A DNA stretch of 51,282 nucleotides. It comes from a virus. The notes beneath the pieces were generated by a model that worked only from the letters and a program-made list of their open reading frames with translations, was not told the origin of the DNA and did not search any database. Positions 43,653-51,282 of the stretch are shown in pieces; within the stretch, counting starts at the first letter, position 1; each line of letters opens with the position of its first letter. Both the position numbers and the translations under genes were made by a program. The stretch is from the IMG/VR virus record IMGVR_UViG_3300008448_009374, positions 1-51,282 of that record. One strand, written 5' to 3'.

Positions 43653-44588
43653 ATGGAAAAAAATAGTAAAATTTTTGTAGCAGGACATAACGGATTAGTA
43701 GGTTCGGCAATTGTTCGGAAATTAAAAGAAGAAGGTTATACAAATCTTATTCTTAGATCAAAAAACGAATTAGATCTTCGAGATCAACGAGCAGTTAAAA
43801 ACTTCTTTAGTATTGAAATGCCCGAGTATGTATTTTTGGCTGCTGCTAAAGTTGGTGGCATCAATTGGAACTGGACAAATCCTGGTGAATTTATTTATGA
43901 TAATTTACAGATTCAAACCAATGTTATAGATTCTGCTTATAAAAACAAATGTAAAAAATTATTGTTTCTAGGTTCTGCTTGTATCTATCCGAAGGTTACT
44001 CCTCAACCGATTAAAGAAGAATATCTTCTTACTGCTCCATTGGAACCTACAAATGAAGGATATGCTTTAGCAAAAATTACTGGTCTAAGAATGTGCGAAT
44101 ACTATAGACGTCAGTATGGGTTCAATGCTATTAGTTGTATGCCTGCAAACCTATATGGACCGAATGATAATTTTATTCCCGAACATGGACACGTTATTCC
44201 GGGTATCATTACTAAGATGCATAATGCTACGATTAATGGCGAAGATAGTATTGAATGTTGGGGCGATGGCACACCTACACGAGAATTTTTATATGTAGAT
44301 GATTTAGCAGACGCTTGTTTTTGGCTGATGCAAAATTATGACGAAAAAGAATTTGTAAATGTCGGAAGCGATGAAGAACTTACAATTAAAGATTTAGTAA
44401 ATCGACTTAAAAAAGAATTTGGGTTTAAAGGTAAAGTTGTCTGGAACACTGATAAACCAAACGGAACACCTAGACGCAAAATGGATAACACAAAACTAAA
44501 AGAATTAGGTTGGTCTGCAAAGGTTAGTTTTGATGATGGATTGAAACGCACTATGGATTGGTATAAAAAAGAAAAGGGGTTGTTATGA
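43653..44588 (+). CDS. GDP-L-fucose synthase or GDP-colitose synthase (Fcl/ColC-like)
   Basis: The 311-residue product has NADP-binding GHNGLVGSAIVRKL, LAAAKVGGI, GSACIYP (catalytic Ser and Cys), YALAK (Tyr, Lys) and HGHVIPG (catalytic His), so it has the full set for epimerase-reductase action on GDP-4-keto-6-deoxymannose. Fcl and ColC are homologous and cannot be told apart by eye. A ColD-like enzyme lies directly downstream, so the product may be GDP-fucose, GDP-colitose or both. It overlaps the next gene by four bases. Confidence 0.9.
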   Translation: MEKNSKIFVAGHNGLVGSAIVRKLKEEGYTNLILRSKNELDLRDQRAVKNFFSIEMPEYVFLAAAKVGGINWNWTNPGEFIYDNLQIQTNVIDSAYKNKCKKLLFLGSACIYPKVTPQPIKEEYLLTAPLEPTNEGYALAKITGLRMCEYYRRQYGFNAISCMPANLYGPNDNFIPEHGHVIPGIITKMHNATINGEDSIECWGDGTPTREFLYVDDLADACFWLMQNYDEKEFVNVGSDEELTIKDLVNRLKKEFGFKGKVVWNTDKPNGTPRRKMDNTKLKELGWSAKVSFDDGLKRTMDWYKKEKGLL

Positions 44589-45754
44589 GATGGCCTTTAA
44601 TGGGTGAGACAATCACCTTCGCAGATAGATTAAAAATGGCGCACTTTGCGCTAACCGCAAAGAAATTTACCTTCGGCGAAAAGGTAAAACAATTTGAGAA
44701 TGAATGGAGTGAATGGCTTGGCGCTAAACATTCTTTATACGTTTCGTCAGGAAGCACTGCAAACTTCTTATTGGTTGCTGCAGTTATGGAATTGTATGGA
44801 TTAAAACGAGGCGACAAAGTATTGTTGCCCGCTTGCACTTGGATGACTAATGTTGCTCCTATTATGCAGCTAGGACTTGAGCCAGTATTCTGTGATATTA
44901 ATCTAGATAATTTTAGTTTTGATCTAGAAGATGCTCATAAAATATCAAAGAAACATGATATTAAAATGGTCTTTATTACTCACTTGCTAGGATTTTCTGC
45001 AGACAATGAAGGTTTAAAAAGACTCTTCCCGAATGCTTTATTCATAGATGATGTATGCGAATCTCACGGATGCACGGGTTCGGATGGTATTAAACGAGGA
45101 GCAGACAGCTTAGGTGGAACCTTTAGTTTTTATTTTGGTCACCATATGTCTACAGTAGAAGGCGGAATGATTTCTACAAATAATACTGATCTATATGATT
45201 TGATGAAAATTAAACGCAGTCATGGTATGGCAAGAGAGTCTATTCGGTATGATGACTATGCACAACTATACCCGGATATAGATAAACAATTCTTGTTTGT
45301 TACCGATGGATATAATTTTAGAAATCATGAGATTTGTGCTGTACTTGGTATATCTCAATTGAAGAGATTAGATAGTATGATTGAGATTAGAAATAGAAAT
45401 CATTACTTATTTACTAAGATTATAGACAAATATCCTAATCTGTTTTATAATATTAAAAATGCACACACGAACAGTAGCTTTTGTTTGCCCTTTATTTGTA
45501 AGTCCAGAGAAGTTATGCTTGCAATGAAAACAGTATTTAAAGATGGTGGAATTGAATATAGACCAGTTGTTGCTGGCAATCTATTATCGCAACCTTTCCT
45601 TAAAGACTATAAAATAGAAACAAGTAAGAAACAGACGAATGCAGACTTAGTGAATTCTCAAGGTGTGTATATAGGCAACAACCATTTTGTAACCGAACAG
45701 GATATGGAATATTTAGAAAAAGTAGTGGAGGATATTAATGAAATCTTTAGGTGA
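44585..45754 (+). CDS. ColD/RfbH-like PLP dehydratase of the DegT family
   Basis: The 389-residue product is a DegT/StrS-fold enzyme: SSGSTANFLL (cofactor site), DDVCESHG (D156, pyridine-N ligand), SFYFGHHMSTVEGG (181-194). In ordinary DegT aminotransferases a Lys forms the internal aldimine at the position occupied here by H186. That substitution is the hallmark of 3-dehydratases such as ColD (GDP-4-keto-6-deoxymannose 3-dehydratase) and RfbH. With gmd and the Fcl/ColC-like gene this gives a colitose-type route. GGGGTTGTT precedes the start and it overlaps its neighbours. Confidence 0.85.
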   Translation: MRWPLMGETITFADRLKMAHFALTAKKFTFGEKVKQFENEWSEWLGAKHSLYVSSGSTANFLLVAAVMELYGLKRGDKVLLPACTWMTNVAPIMQLGLEPVFCDINLDNFSFDLEDAHKISKKHDIKMVFITHLLGFSADNEGLKRLFPNALFIDDVCESHGCTGSDGIKRGADSLGGTFSFYFGHHMSTVEGGMISTNNTDLYDLMKIKRSHGMARESIRYDDYAQLYPDIDKQFLFVTDGYNFRNHEICAVLGISQLKRLDSMIEIRNRNHYLFTKIIDKYPNLFYNIKNAHTNSSFCLPFICKSREVMLAMKTVFKDGGIEYRPVVAGNLLSQPFLKDYKIETSKKQTNADLVNSQGVYIGNNHFVTEQDMEYLEKVVEDINEIFR

Positions 45755-46088
45755 AAATATTGAGGACATCATTGCTAGAACAGTAAAAGATGTTTTATCT
45801 AAAATTGAGATACCAGATTCGACTTATGTTGAAACAGACAATTTGGGTGAAGTAATTGAGAAGCTAGCAATTATTCATATTAGAATGTGGATGTTGGAAG
45901 ATGCAATTCAAGCTGCAACTTCAGATGCAGAAATTGCAGATTTAAAAAGAAAATGCGATATTTGCTTTAAAGTAAAGCGACCAAGATATGTTCAAGCAAT
46001 TAATCTAATGGTGGACAATGCGATTAGAACTAACAGATCATTGATTGAGGATTCAGTAAAATTATATAAAGGTATAGACAATGGCTAA
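45738..46088 (+). CDS. helical hypothetical protein, DUF4254-like
   Basis: The 116-residue, mostly helical product has a central segment (IEKLAIIHIRMWMLEDAIQA) that recalls the DUF4254-type proteins found in polysaccharide clusters; the resemblance is from memory. A GGAGG ribosome site lies inside the ColD-like gene, which it overlaps by 17 bases. It overlaps the next gene by eight. Function unknown; an accessory role in glycan synthesis is inferred. Confidence 0.5.
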   Translation: MKSLGENIEDIIARTVKDVLSKIEIPDSTYVETDNLGEVIEKLAIIHIRMWMLEDAIQAATSDAEIADLKRKCDICFKVKRPRYVQAINLMVDNAIRTNRSLIEDSVKLYKGIDNG

Positions 46089-47064
46089 AATTATTTTCTT
46101 CAATCACTATCATAGAGGTGATCTATTGACGCATAAAGAATTTATTCGTCAAATTAAAACTGAATTAGATGGAGTTGAGTATGAATACATGCATTTCAAT
46201 CATCCTAAATTGACTAGAGATTTGGATGTACCATTGACAGGCGATCCTACAAATCTAGATCCAAAGACTCCTTTTTATCAAGAAGAAGAAGCATTATATA
46301 TTAATACTTGGATTGGTTGTCATTGGGATATCTTTTCTCAATGTGGCGGAATTAATATGGATTCGTTAATGGGGCAGTGGTCCAGAATATTCCAAATTGT
46401 TAATGAATGCTTTGGCACTAATCTTGCGATAAACCCTAATAGAGATTATTATTTACCAAAGATTGATTTCAATAGATTTGATATATCTCATATAGATGAT
46501 TATCTTGAAAAAAATAAAGATGCAAAAAAGATTCTAATTTGTAATGGCGCTCCTAAATCAGGACAATCCTTCGCATCAAATATGAAAGAATTTTTAGAAC
46601 CTCTTGCTTTAGAAAATACTGACACTCACTTTATTTGTACTGAAAAATTTAGTACAGTTGTAGACAACATTTTGTTTACTGAAGATATTATTTTAGATAA
46701 AGAAGCTGTAGAAAAGAGAGCACCGTGGGAAGATCGAGCTCTGAATAATTGTGATTTACAAGAGATATCATATCTAAGCGAAAATTGTAATGCAATTGTA
46801 GGCAAAAATTCTGGTCCATATGTTTTCTGTGAGACATATAACAATTATACTAACCCTAATAAAAAGTTTTTATCTTTTAATGTTAGCTGGGGCATAGGTA
46901 AAGCAACAACAGAAACAATGTCCCATAATATGCATAACTTTATGAAATGTGAATATAAGATTATTCCCGTAGAAGGTCCTCATAAGGGAGATCTTAATTT
47001 ACTCACGAGCGATGATATCGCAAATATTAACACAGCACTTGACACACTGGTAAAAAGCCTATGA
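46081..47064 (+). CDS. probable GT-B glycosyltransferase
   Basis: The 327-residue product begins KIIFFNHYHRGDLLTHKEFI. Its C-terminal half has KILICNGAPKSGQ and NCDLQEISYLSENCNAIVGKNSGPYVFCET, which resembles the donor side of GT-B enzymes of the heptosyl- and fucosyltransferase type. No family is certain. It is coupled on both sides (8- and 4-base overlaps) and sits directly before the GT10 gene. Confidence 0.5.
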   Translation: MAKIIFFNHYHRGDLLTHKEFIRQIKTELDGVEYEYMHFNHPKLTRDLDVPLTGDPTNLDPKTPFYQEEEALYINTWIGCHWDIFSQCGGINMDSLMGQWSRIFQIVNECFGTNLAINPNRDYYLPKIDFNRFDISHIDDYLEKNKDAKKILICNGAPKSGQSFASNMKEFLEPLALENTDTHFICTEKFSTVVDNILFTEDIILDKEAVEKRAPWEDRALNNCDLQEISYLSENCNAIVGKNSGPYVFCETYNNYTNPNKKFLSFNVSWGIGKATTETMSHNMHNFMKCEYKIIPVEGPHKGDLNLLTSDDIANINTALDTLVKSL

Positions 47065-47939
47065 AGAAATTGAAAATTGGGTTTGCAGATACCCATGAAC
47101 ATCTAATGCAATTTTTCTATACTCTATTAGCAAATAGATTTGATGTAGAGTTGGATAATGATAATCCTGATTATTTAATTTTTGGTGATGATAATTTTGG
47201 TACAGCGAATAAAAAATTCTCTAAAAAGGATTGCGTAAAGATATTCTTTACTGGAGAAAATAGACGCCCAGAAGATTATGATTGTCACTACGCAATCACT
47301 TTTGATCATAACTATAGTAATTGGCATTACAGATTACCATTGTTTGTAGTATACCAATGGGCTTTGGATGCTATTCATAACACTGGTCATGACTTTTATC
47401 ATATCCTAGGTGAGCATACGCCTAAGTTAAAAACAGATTTTTGTTCATTTGTAGTATCAAATCCCCGATGTGATGAGAGAAATGAATTCTTTAAAAAGCT
47501 AAGCGCAATTAAAAAGGTGGATAGCGGCGGCGGCGCATTTAATAATATTGGTAAAAAATTAGAAGGCGAAAAGGCAAAGATAGATTTTCTAGCATCAAGA
47601 AAATTTAATATTTGTTTTGAGTCTAGCTCTTATCCTGGGTATGTTACTGAAAAAATTCTACATGCATTCTATGCACAGACAATTCCTATATACTGGGGTA
47701 GCCCAACAGTAGCAGCAGATTTTAATCTTCAATCTTTTATTAATGTAAATGACTTTAATAACTTTGATGAAGCAATAGAATATGTTATGCGTATAGATTC
47801 AGATGAAGAATTATACTATAGAATATTAACTGCGCCTAAGCTATCGGGCAATGTTCCTAGAGATTATATGTTACTAAATAATTTCTTGAATTGGTTTGAA
47901 GCAGTTGTCTATAACAAAGCAGATATGAGAACTGAGTGA
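47061..47939 (+). CDS. GT10 alpha-1,3-fucosyltransferase-like protein
   Basis: The 292-residue product has a clear GT10 donor motif: NICFESSSYPGYVTEKILHA, then PIYWGSPTVAADFNLQSF and FINVNDFNNFDEAIEYV. An N-terminal acceptor domain contains IFFTGENRRPEDYD. GT10 enzymes of Helicobacter and eukaryotes transfer fucose from GDP-fucose. The GDP-deoxysugar genes upstream fit this donor; a colitosyl donor is also possible. It overlaps the next gene by four bases. Confidence 0.9.
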   Translation: MKKLKIGFADTHEHLMQFFYTLLANRFDVELDNDNPDYLIFGDDNFGTANKKFSKKDCVKIFFTGENRRPEDYDCHYAITFDHNYSNWHYRLPLFVVYQWALDAIHNTGHDFYHILGEHTPKLKTDFCSFVVSNPRCDERNEFFKKLSAIKKVDSGGGAFNNIGKKLEGEKAKIDFLASRKFNICFESSSYPGYVTEKILHAFYAQTIPIYWGSPTVAADFNLQSFINVNDFNNFDEAIEYVMRIDSDEELYYRILTAPKLSGNVPRDYMLLNNFLNWFEAVVYNKADMRTE

Positions 47940-48646
47940 AAATACAAACATTTATATTCAATTGGAGAGGACAATACCAAAATACTTTAAATAAAGAAAA
48001 ACAATTTAAAGAAATAGGTATTGTTCCTACAGTAATTAATAGTGATGAGTCTTATCCTTTTGAGGGCGACAATTGGCATTGTATTGGCGAGGAAAGTTAT
48101 TTCAATGCACAATTTTTAAAAGCAATTGAATTGTTTGATGGTGATGTATTGTTTCATGTACAAGGAGATGCTTCATATGACAATTGGAAAGATCTTATTA
48201 CTGATGCGAAAACATACTATGAAATGGCTAATTGGGGAATCTATGCACCCAATGTAGATTATACCTGGTATGATTCATCTAGAACGGATGTTAATACTAT
48301 AGACTTTCCTTTAGATAAACTAAAGATGGTTGCTAACACAGATTGCACTTGTTGGTTTATCCACAAAGATGTTATCAATTGGTATAAAGAAAGAAAACTA
48401 GATTTTAGTAAATATAAGATGGGGTGGTCTTGGGATATCGTATTGCCTGCATTATGTTATATTAATCAGCGACCTGTTCTAAGAGATTATAATCATACTA
48501 TTTCTCATCCTCGCGGTACGGCATATGACACGAATAAAGCAGAACAAGAAATGTGGCATCTCTACAATTCTCTTCCTTCGGATTTAAAGGAAGCATTTGG
48601 TCTTATTAAATCTAATAAAGAAGGACTTTCTAGATACTATGAATAA
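47936..48646 (+). CDS. GT-A-type glycosyltransferase-like protein
   Basis: This 236-residue product starts with GTG (GTGA overlap with the preceding stop). It has an N-terminal KIQTFIFNWRGQYQNT, FDGDVLFHVQGDASYDNW (acidic site in place of a DxD) and GWSWDIVLPAL. It looks like a nucleotide-sugar-binding GT-A domain but has no certain family. Its context makes a glycosyltransferase likely. Confidence 0.55.
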   Translation: MKIQTFIFNWRGQYQNTLNKEKQFKEIGIVPTVINSDESYPFEGDNWHCIGEESYFNAQFLKAIELFDGDVLFHVQGDASYDNWKDLITDAKTYYEMANWGIYAPNVDYTWYDSSRTDVNTIDFPLDKLKMVANTDCTCWFIHKDVINWYKERKLDFSKYKMGWSWDIVLPALCYINQRPVLRDYNHTISHPRGTAYDTNKAEQEMWHLYNSLPSDLKEAFGLIKSNKEGLSRYYE

Positions 48647-49274
48647 AATTATATCATTTAGTATATGGGGAAATAAACCTATGTATTGTGCGGGTGCAAT
48701 ACGAAATGCACAACTTGCTAAAGAAATATTTCCCGAATGGACTTGCTATTTCTTTTACAATAATACTGTACCTAAGATTTATATAGAAGCGTTAAATGCT
48801 TTTGACAATACTATCACGCATGAAATTACAGATTCTTCATACGGAGCCTGGTGGAGATTTTATCCGATGGTTGAGGGAAATGTTGTTTTATCTAGAGATA
48901 CTGATTCAAGATTATCTTACAGGGAAAAACGTATAGTTGACGATTGGATGGCATCCGATTATAAGGTATGCGTAATGCGAGATCATATTCGGCACTATGA
49001 CTTCAATATATTATCTGGTATGTGGGGAATTAAAGATGGTATGAGTCCCACAATTTATAAAGGTATGGAATCTAAATTAGGGGAAAATTTCTATGCCGCG
49101 GAACAAATATATGTAAGTAATACGATATGGCCAGCATATGAAAATTCTCGCATCTCATATGGAATAAAAGAAACACAATGGATGCGAGATTCTTATAAAG
49201 ATATAGGTAAAGATTTTATTGGTCAACAGTATGATGATAATGAAATACCAGTATATGAAGGACAATTAGAATGA
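48639..49274 (+). CDS. GT-A-like protein with RDTDSR motif
   Basis: The start at 48639 (ATGAATAA overlap with the upstream stop) gives 211 residues; an earlier frame start lies within the preceding gene. Segments KIISFSIWGNKPMYCAGA, VVLSRDTDSRLS (DxD-like) and DFNILSGMWGIKDG resemble phage and viral GT-A-like proteins. The target is not known. It overlaps the next gene by four bases. Confidence 0.55.
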   Translation: MNKIISFSIWGNKPMYCAGAIRNAQLAKEIFPEWTCYFFYNNTVPKIYIEALNAFDNTITHEITDSSYGAWWRFYPMVEGNVVLSRDTDSRLSYREKRIVDDWMASDYKVCVMRDHIRHYDFNILSGMWGIKDGMSPTIYKGMESKLGENFYAAEQIYVSNTIWPAYENSRISYGIKETQWMRDSYKDIGKDFIGQQYDDNEIPVYEGQLE

Positions 49275-50278
49275 GTACTATACTAATTACTGGTGGTGCA
49301 GGATTTATTGCACACCACACTATTAAAGAAATATTGGATAACACCGACTGGAATATTATTTCTTTAGACAGATTGGATTTTTCTGGCAATTTAAATCGTT
49401 TATATGATATGCTTAAAGATCACGATCAAAAGCATAGAGTAAAAATTGTACACCATGATTTAAAGGCAGAAATAAATCAAACAACTTCTAATCTTATTGG
49501 TAGCGTAGATTATATTTTACACATGGCAGCAAACCCCCATGTCGATAAAAGTATAAAGGATCCATTGGGGACTGTATTAGATAATGTAGTTGGAACTTGT
49601 AATATTTTAAATTTTGCGAGAACTCAATTACCGTCGCTAAAAAGATTTATATATTTTAGCACCGATGAAATATTTGGCCCTGCTCCTGCCGGTATGGATT
49701 TTACAGAATATGCTAGATATAATTCTAAAAATCCATATAGTGCAAGTAAAGCAGGGGGAGAAGAATTAGCAGTCGCATTTCATAACACATATAAATTGCC
49801 CGTATACATAATTCATTCTATGAATGTTTTTGGTGTAAGGCAACAAGCTGCGGCATTTATTCCGATATGTATCCGCAAAATTTTAAATGATGAAGTATTG
49901 ACCATACATTCTGACAGCACATTAACTAAAATACCTACAAGAAAATATGTTAATGCTTCAGATGTTGCTGAAGCAATTTTACTTTTACTACAAAAAGATG
50001 TTGAATCAATGGACGAAGGATTAGTAAAAGTTCCTAAATTTAATATTGTGGGTATGGAAAAAATTGATATTTTAACTATAGCAAAAACTATTGCAGGATG
50101 CATAGGAAAACCTTTAAATTATAAACTAACATCTTCGGATAGGCCCGGTGCAGATTTAGATTATTCTTTGGCAGGAACAAAATTAAATGATTTAGGTTGG
50201 TATCCAAAAACATCATTTAAAGATTCTATTCCCTCAATTGTTGATTGGTATTTAAAAAATAAAGAATGGATTAGTTAA
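49271..50278 (+). CDS. RmlB-like NAD-dependent sugar-nucleotide dehydratase/epimerase
   Basis: The 335-residue product has GGAGFIAHH (NAD-binding), HMAANPHVD, FSTDEIFGPAP (the dehydratase TDE triad) and catalytic YSASK. The C-terminal half matches the family. Presence of Asp-Glu after Thr suggests 4,6-dehydratase chemistry as in dTDP-glucose dehydratase. The sugar nucleotide is not defined. It overlaps both neighbours (4 and 1 bases). Confidence 0.82.
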   Translation: MSTILITGGAGFIAHHTIKEILDNTDWNIISLDRLDFSGNLNRLYDMLKDHDQKHRVKIVHHDLKAEINQTTSNLIGSVDYILHMAANPHVDKSIKDPLGTVLDNVVGTCNILNFARTQLPSLKRFIYFSTDEIFGPAPAGMDFTEYARYNSKNPYSASKAGGEELAVAFHNTYKLPVYIIHSMNVFGVRQQAAAFIPICIRKILNDEVLTIHSDSTLTKIPTRKYVNASDVAEAILLLLQKDVESMDEGLVKVPKFNIVGMEKIDILTIAKTIAGCIGKPLNYKLTSSDRPGADLDYSLAGTKLNDLGWYPKTSFKDSIPSIVDWYLKNKEWIS

Positions 50279-51006
50279 TGAGTAAAAAAGTAACTATAAT
50301 TACGCCAACAACCGGGTCTAATTATCTAGACATAAATTTAAATTCTGTTTCAAAACAAACATATGATAACATAGAACATCTTGTTGTTGTAGATGGTCCT
50401 AATTATTGGGATAAAGCAAACAATGTTTTAAATAACTATGAAGATAAAACAGTAATGTATCTTCAAGAAAATACTGGCGCAGATCAATACAATGGTCATA
50501 GAATATACGGGGCAATGCCCTATCTAGTCAATTCTGACTATGTTATATTTTTAGATGAAGATAATTATGTTGAACCAACCCATATTGAATCTCTTGTTAA
50601 GGTTGCCGAAAATAATGATTGGGCATTCTCTTTAAGACAAATTGTAGATAAAGATGGCAAATACATTTGTAATGATGATTGCGAAAATTTAGGTAAATGG
50701 CCAACCTGTTTAAGCGAGAAAGAATTGTTTGTGGATGTTGGCGCTTACTTTTTACCTACAAAAATTGCAGTACAAATTTCTCCTATATGGTATAGACGGG
50801 CAAGACATCCCGACGAACAGCCAGAAGTCGATAGACTTTTAATGCAAGTTCTGTTAGACTATGGTTTTAGTTATGATACTAACGGAGAGTATACGTTAAA
50901 TTATAGAGTAGGTAACCGAGCAGATTCTGTACAAGCAGATTTCTTTTTGTGGGGAAACTCTAAAATGCAACAAAAATATAATGGAAATTTTCCCTGGAGA
51001 AAATAA
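50278..51006 (+). CDS. GT2 family glycosyltransferase
   Basis: The 242-residue product opens KVTIITPTTGSNYLDINLNS, then SVSKQTYDNIEHLVVVDGPN and VIFLDEDNYVEP (DxD, DED), which is the GT2 pattern. A later RRARHPDEQPEVDRLLMQV region may hold the catalytic base. It begins in TAATG after the RmlB-like gene and is followed directly by another frame. Confidence 0.88.
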   Translation: MSKKVTIITPTTGSNYLDINLNSVSKQTYDNIEHLVVVDGPNYWDKANNVLNNYEDKTVMYLQENTGADQYNGHRIYGAMPYLVNSDYVIFLDEDNYVEPTHIESLVKVAENNDWAFSLRQIVDKDGKYICNDDCENLGKWPTCLSEKELFVDVGAYFLPTKIAVQISPIWYRRARHPDEQPEVDRLLMQVLLDYGFSYDTNGEYTLNYRVGNRADSVQADFFLWGNSKMQQKYNGNFPWRK

Positions 51007-51282
51007 TTGAGAAAAGTTTTAATACATACCCATTCAGGTTTAGGTGACAATATCTGTTGCTATGGTATTGTAAAACACTTTGCCGAGAATGAATTCGATG
51101 AAGTATATGTTTCCTGTAAAGAAATATATCTAGATTCGGTTATGCATTTATATAGAAATGACGATAATATTTTTATTGCACCTATTCCTAATCCAGGCAA
51201 TAATATAGGTTTAGAATTTGAATATGTAGATCAAATTTGTAAAGAACAAAATTTAGAATTAATTCGTATAGGATTTGATAAG
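51007..51282 (+). CDS. N-terminal part of a GT-B-like protein, cut by the window end
   Basis: A TTG start directly after the preceding stop opens a frame that stays open for 92 codons to the last base. The product starts with RKVLIHTHSGLGDNICCYGIV, with a Gly-Leu-Gly-Asp loop as in heptosyltransferase-type (GT9) enzymes, and continues with EVYVSCKEIYLDSVMHLY. It is probably another glycosyltransferase of the island. The 3' end lies beyond the window. Confidence 0.6.
   Translation, partial: MRKVLIHTHSGLGDNICCYGIVKHFAENEFDEVYVSCKEIYLDSVMHLYRNDDNIFIAPIPNPGNNIGLEFEYVDQICKEQNLELIRIGFDK

Noticed and set aside
1-51282. tRNA genes, CRISPR arrays, insertion sequences, photosynthesis genes
   Set aside because: No intergenic gap exceeds about 100 bases, no spaced DNA repeats or transposase motifs, and no psbA/psbD-type product was seen.

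Overview
The window is about 51 kb of the genome of a T4-like (contractile-tailed) double-stranded DNA phage. Every supported gene is on the + strand, genes are tightly packed with many 1-23 base overlaps, and the DNA is AT-rich by eye. The order neck gp13-gp14-gp15, terminase gp16-gp17, sheath gp18, tube gp19, portal gp20, prohead proteins, protease gp21, scaffold gp22, capsid gp23, then UvsY, UvsW and gp55 is the conserved T4 core. The CobS/CobT-like pair, the 2-oxoglutarate oxygenase and the many sugar genes resemble marine T4-like phages (cyanophage or Pelagibacter-phage type). No photosynthesis gene, tRNA, insertion sequence or CRISPR is seen, so the host cannot be named.

Layout. (1) 1-6584: baseplate/tail-fibre and accessory virion proteins, including a fibre with an exact ten-residue repeat ladder. 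(2) 6611-20331: neck, packaging, tail and head genes. The sheath protein carries a large inserted seven-repeat domain. Exact T4-type late promoters (TATAAATA) stand before gp18, gp22, gp23 and a second tube-fold gene, and a strong terminator follows gp23. (3) 20428-24898: tube-fold protein, a GT-A glycosyltransferase, UvsY, UvsW, a small unknown protein and the late sigma factor gp55. (4) 24916-33465: a sigma70-type promoter leads into MazG, QueE, FolE, a DexA-like exonuclease, a glycosyltransferase, a TGT/DpdA-like transglycosylase, a T-fold protein, a second glycosyltransferase, a sugar epimerase and QueD. (5) 33449-41115: small membrane ORF, cupin, gp47/gp46 recombination nuclease, 2OG oxygenase, then a CobT-like metalloprotease/VWA protein and a CobS-like AAA+ ATPase, each with its own sigma70 promoter, closed by a hairpin. 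(6) 41165-51282: a glycan island with Gmd, a GDP-fucose-synthase/ColC-like enzyme, a ColD-like dehydratase (catalytic Lys replaced by His), a GT10 fucosyltransferase, other glycosyltransferases, an FkbM methyltransferase and an RmlB-like enzyme. It runs off the window edge.

The most interesting reading is region 4. FolE, QueD and QueE make the 7-deazaguanine precursor CDG, and a DpdA-like enzyme could exchange it into phage DNA. Two glycosyltransferases and an epimerase are translationally coupled to DpdA in the same operon, which raises the hypothesis of a glycosylated 7-deazaguanine in DNA. No QueC is visible in the window. Region 6 looks like a complete route from GDP-mannose to GDP-fucose and/or GDP-colitose, with transferases to use it. 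Functional assignments come from reading motifs and gene order; no database search was run.
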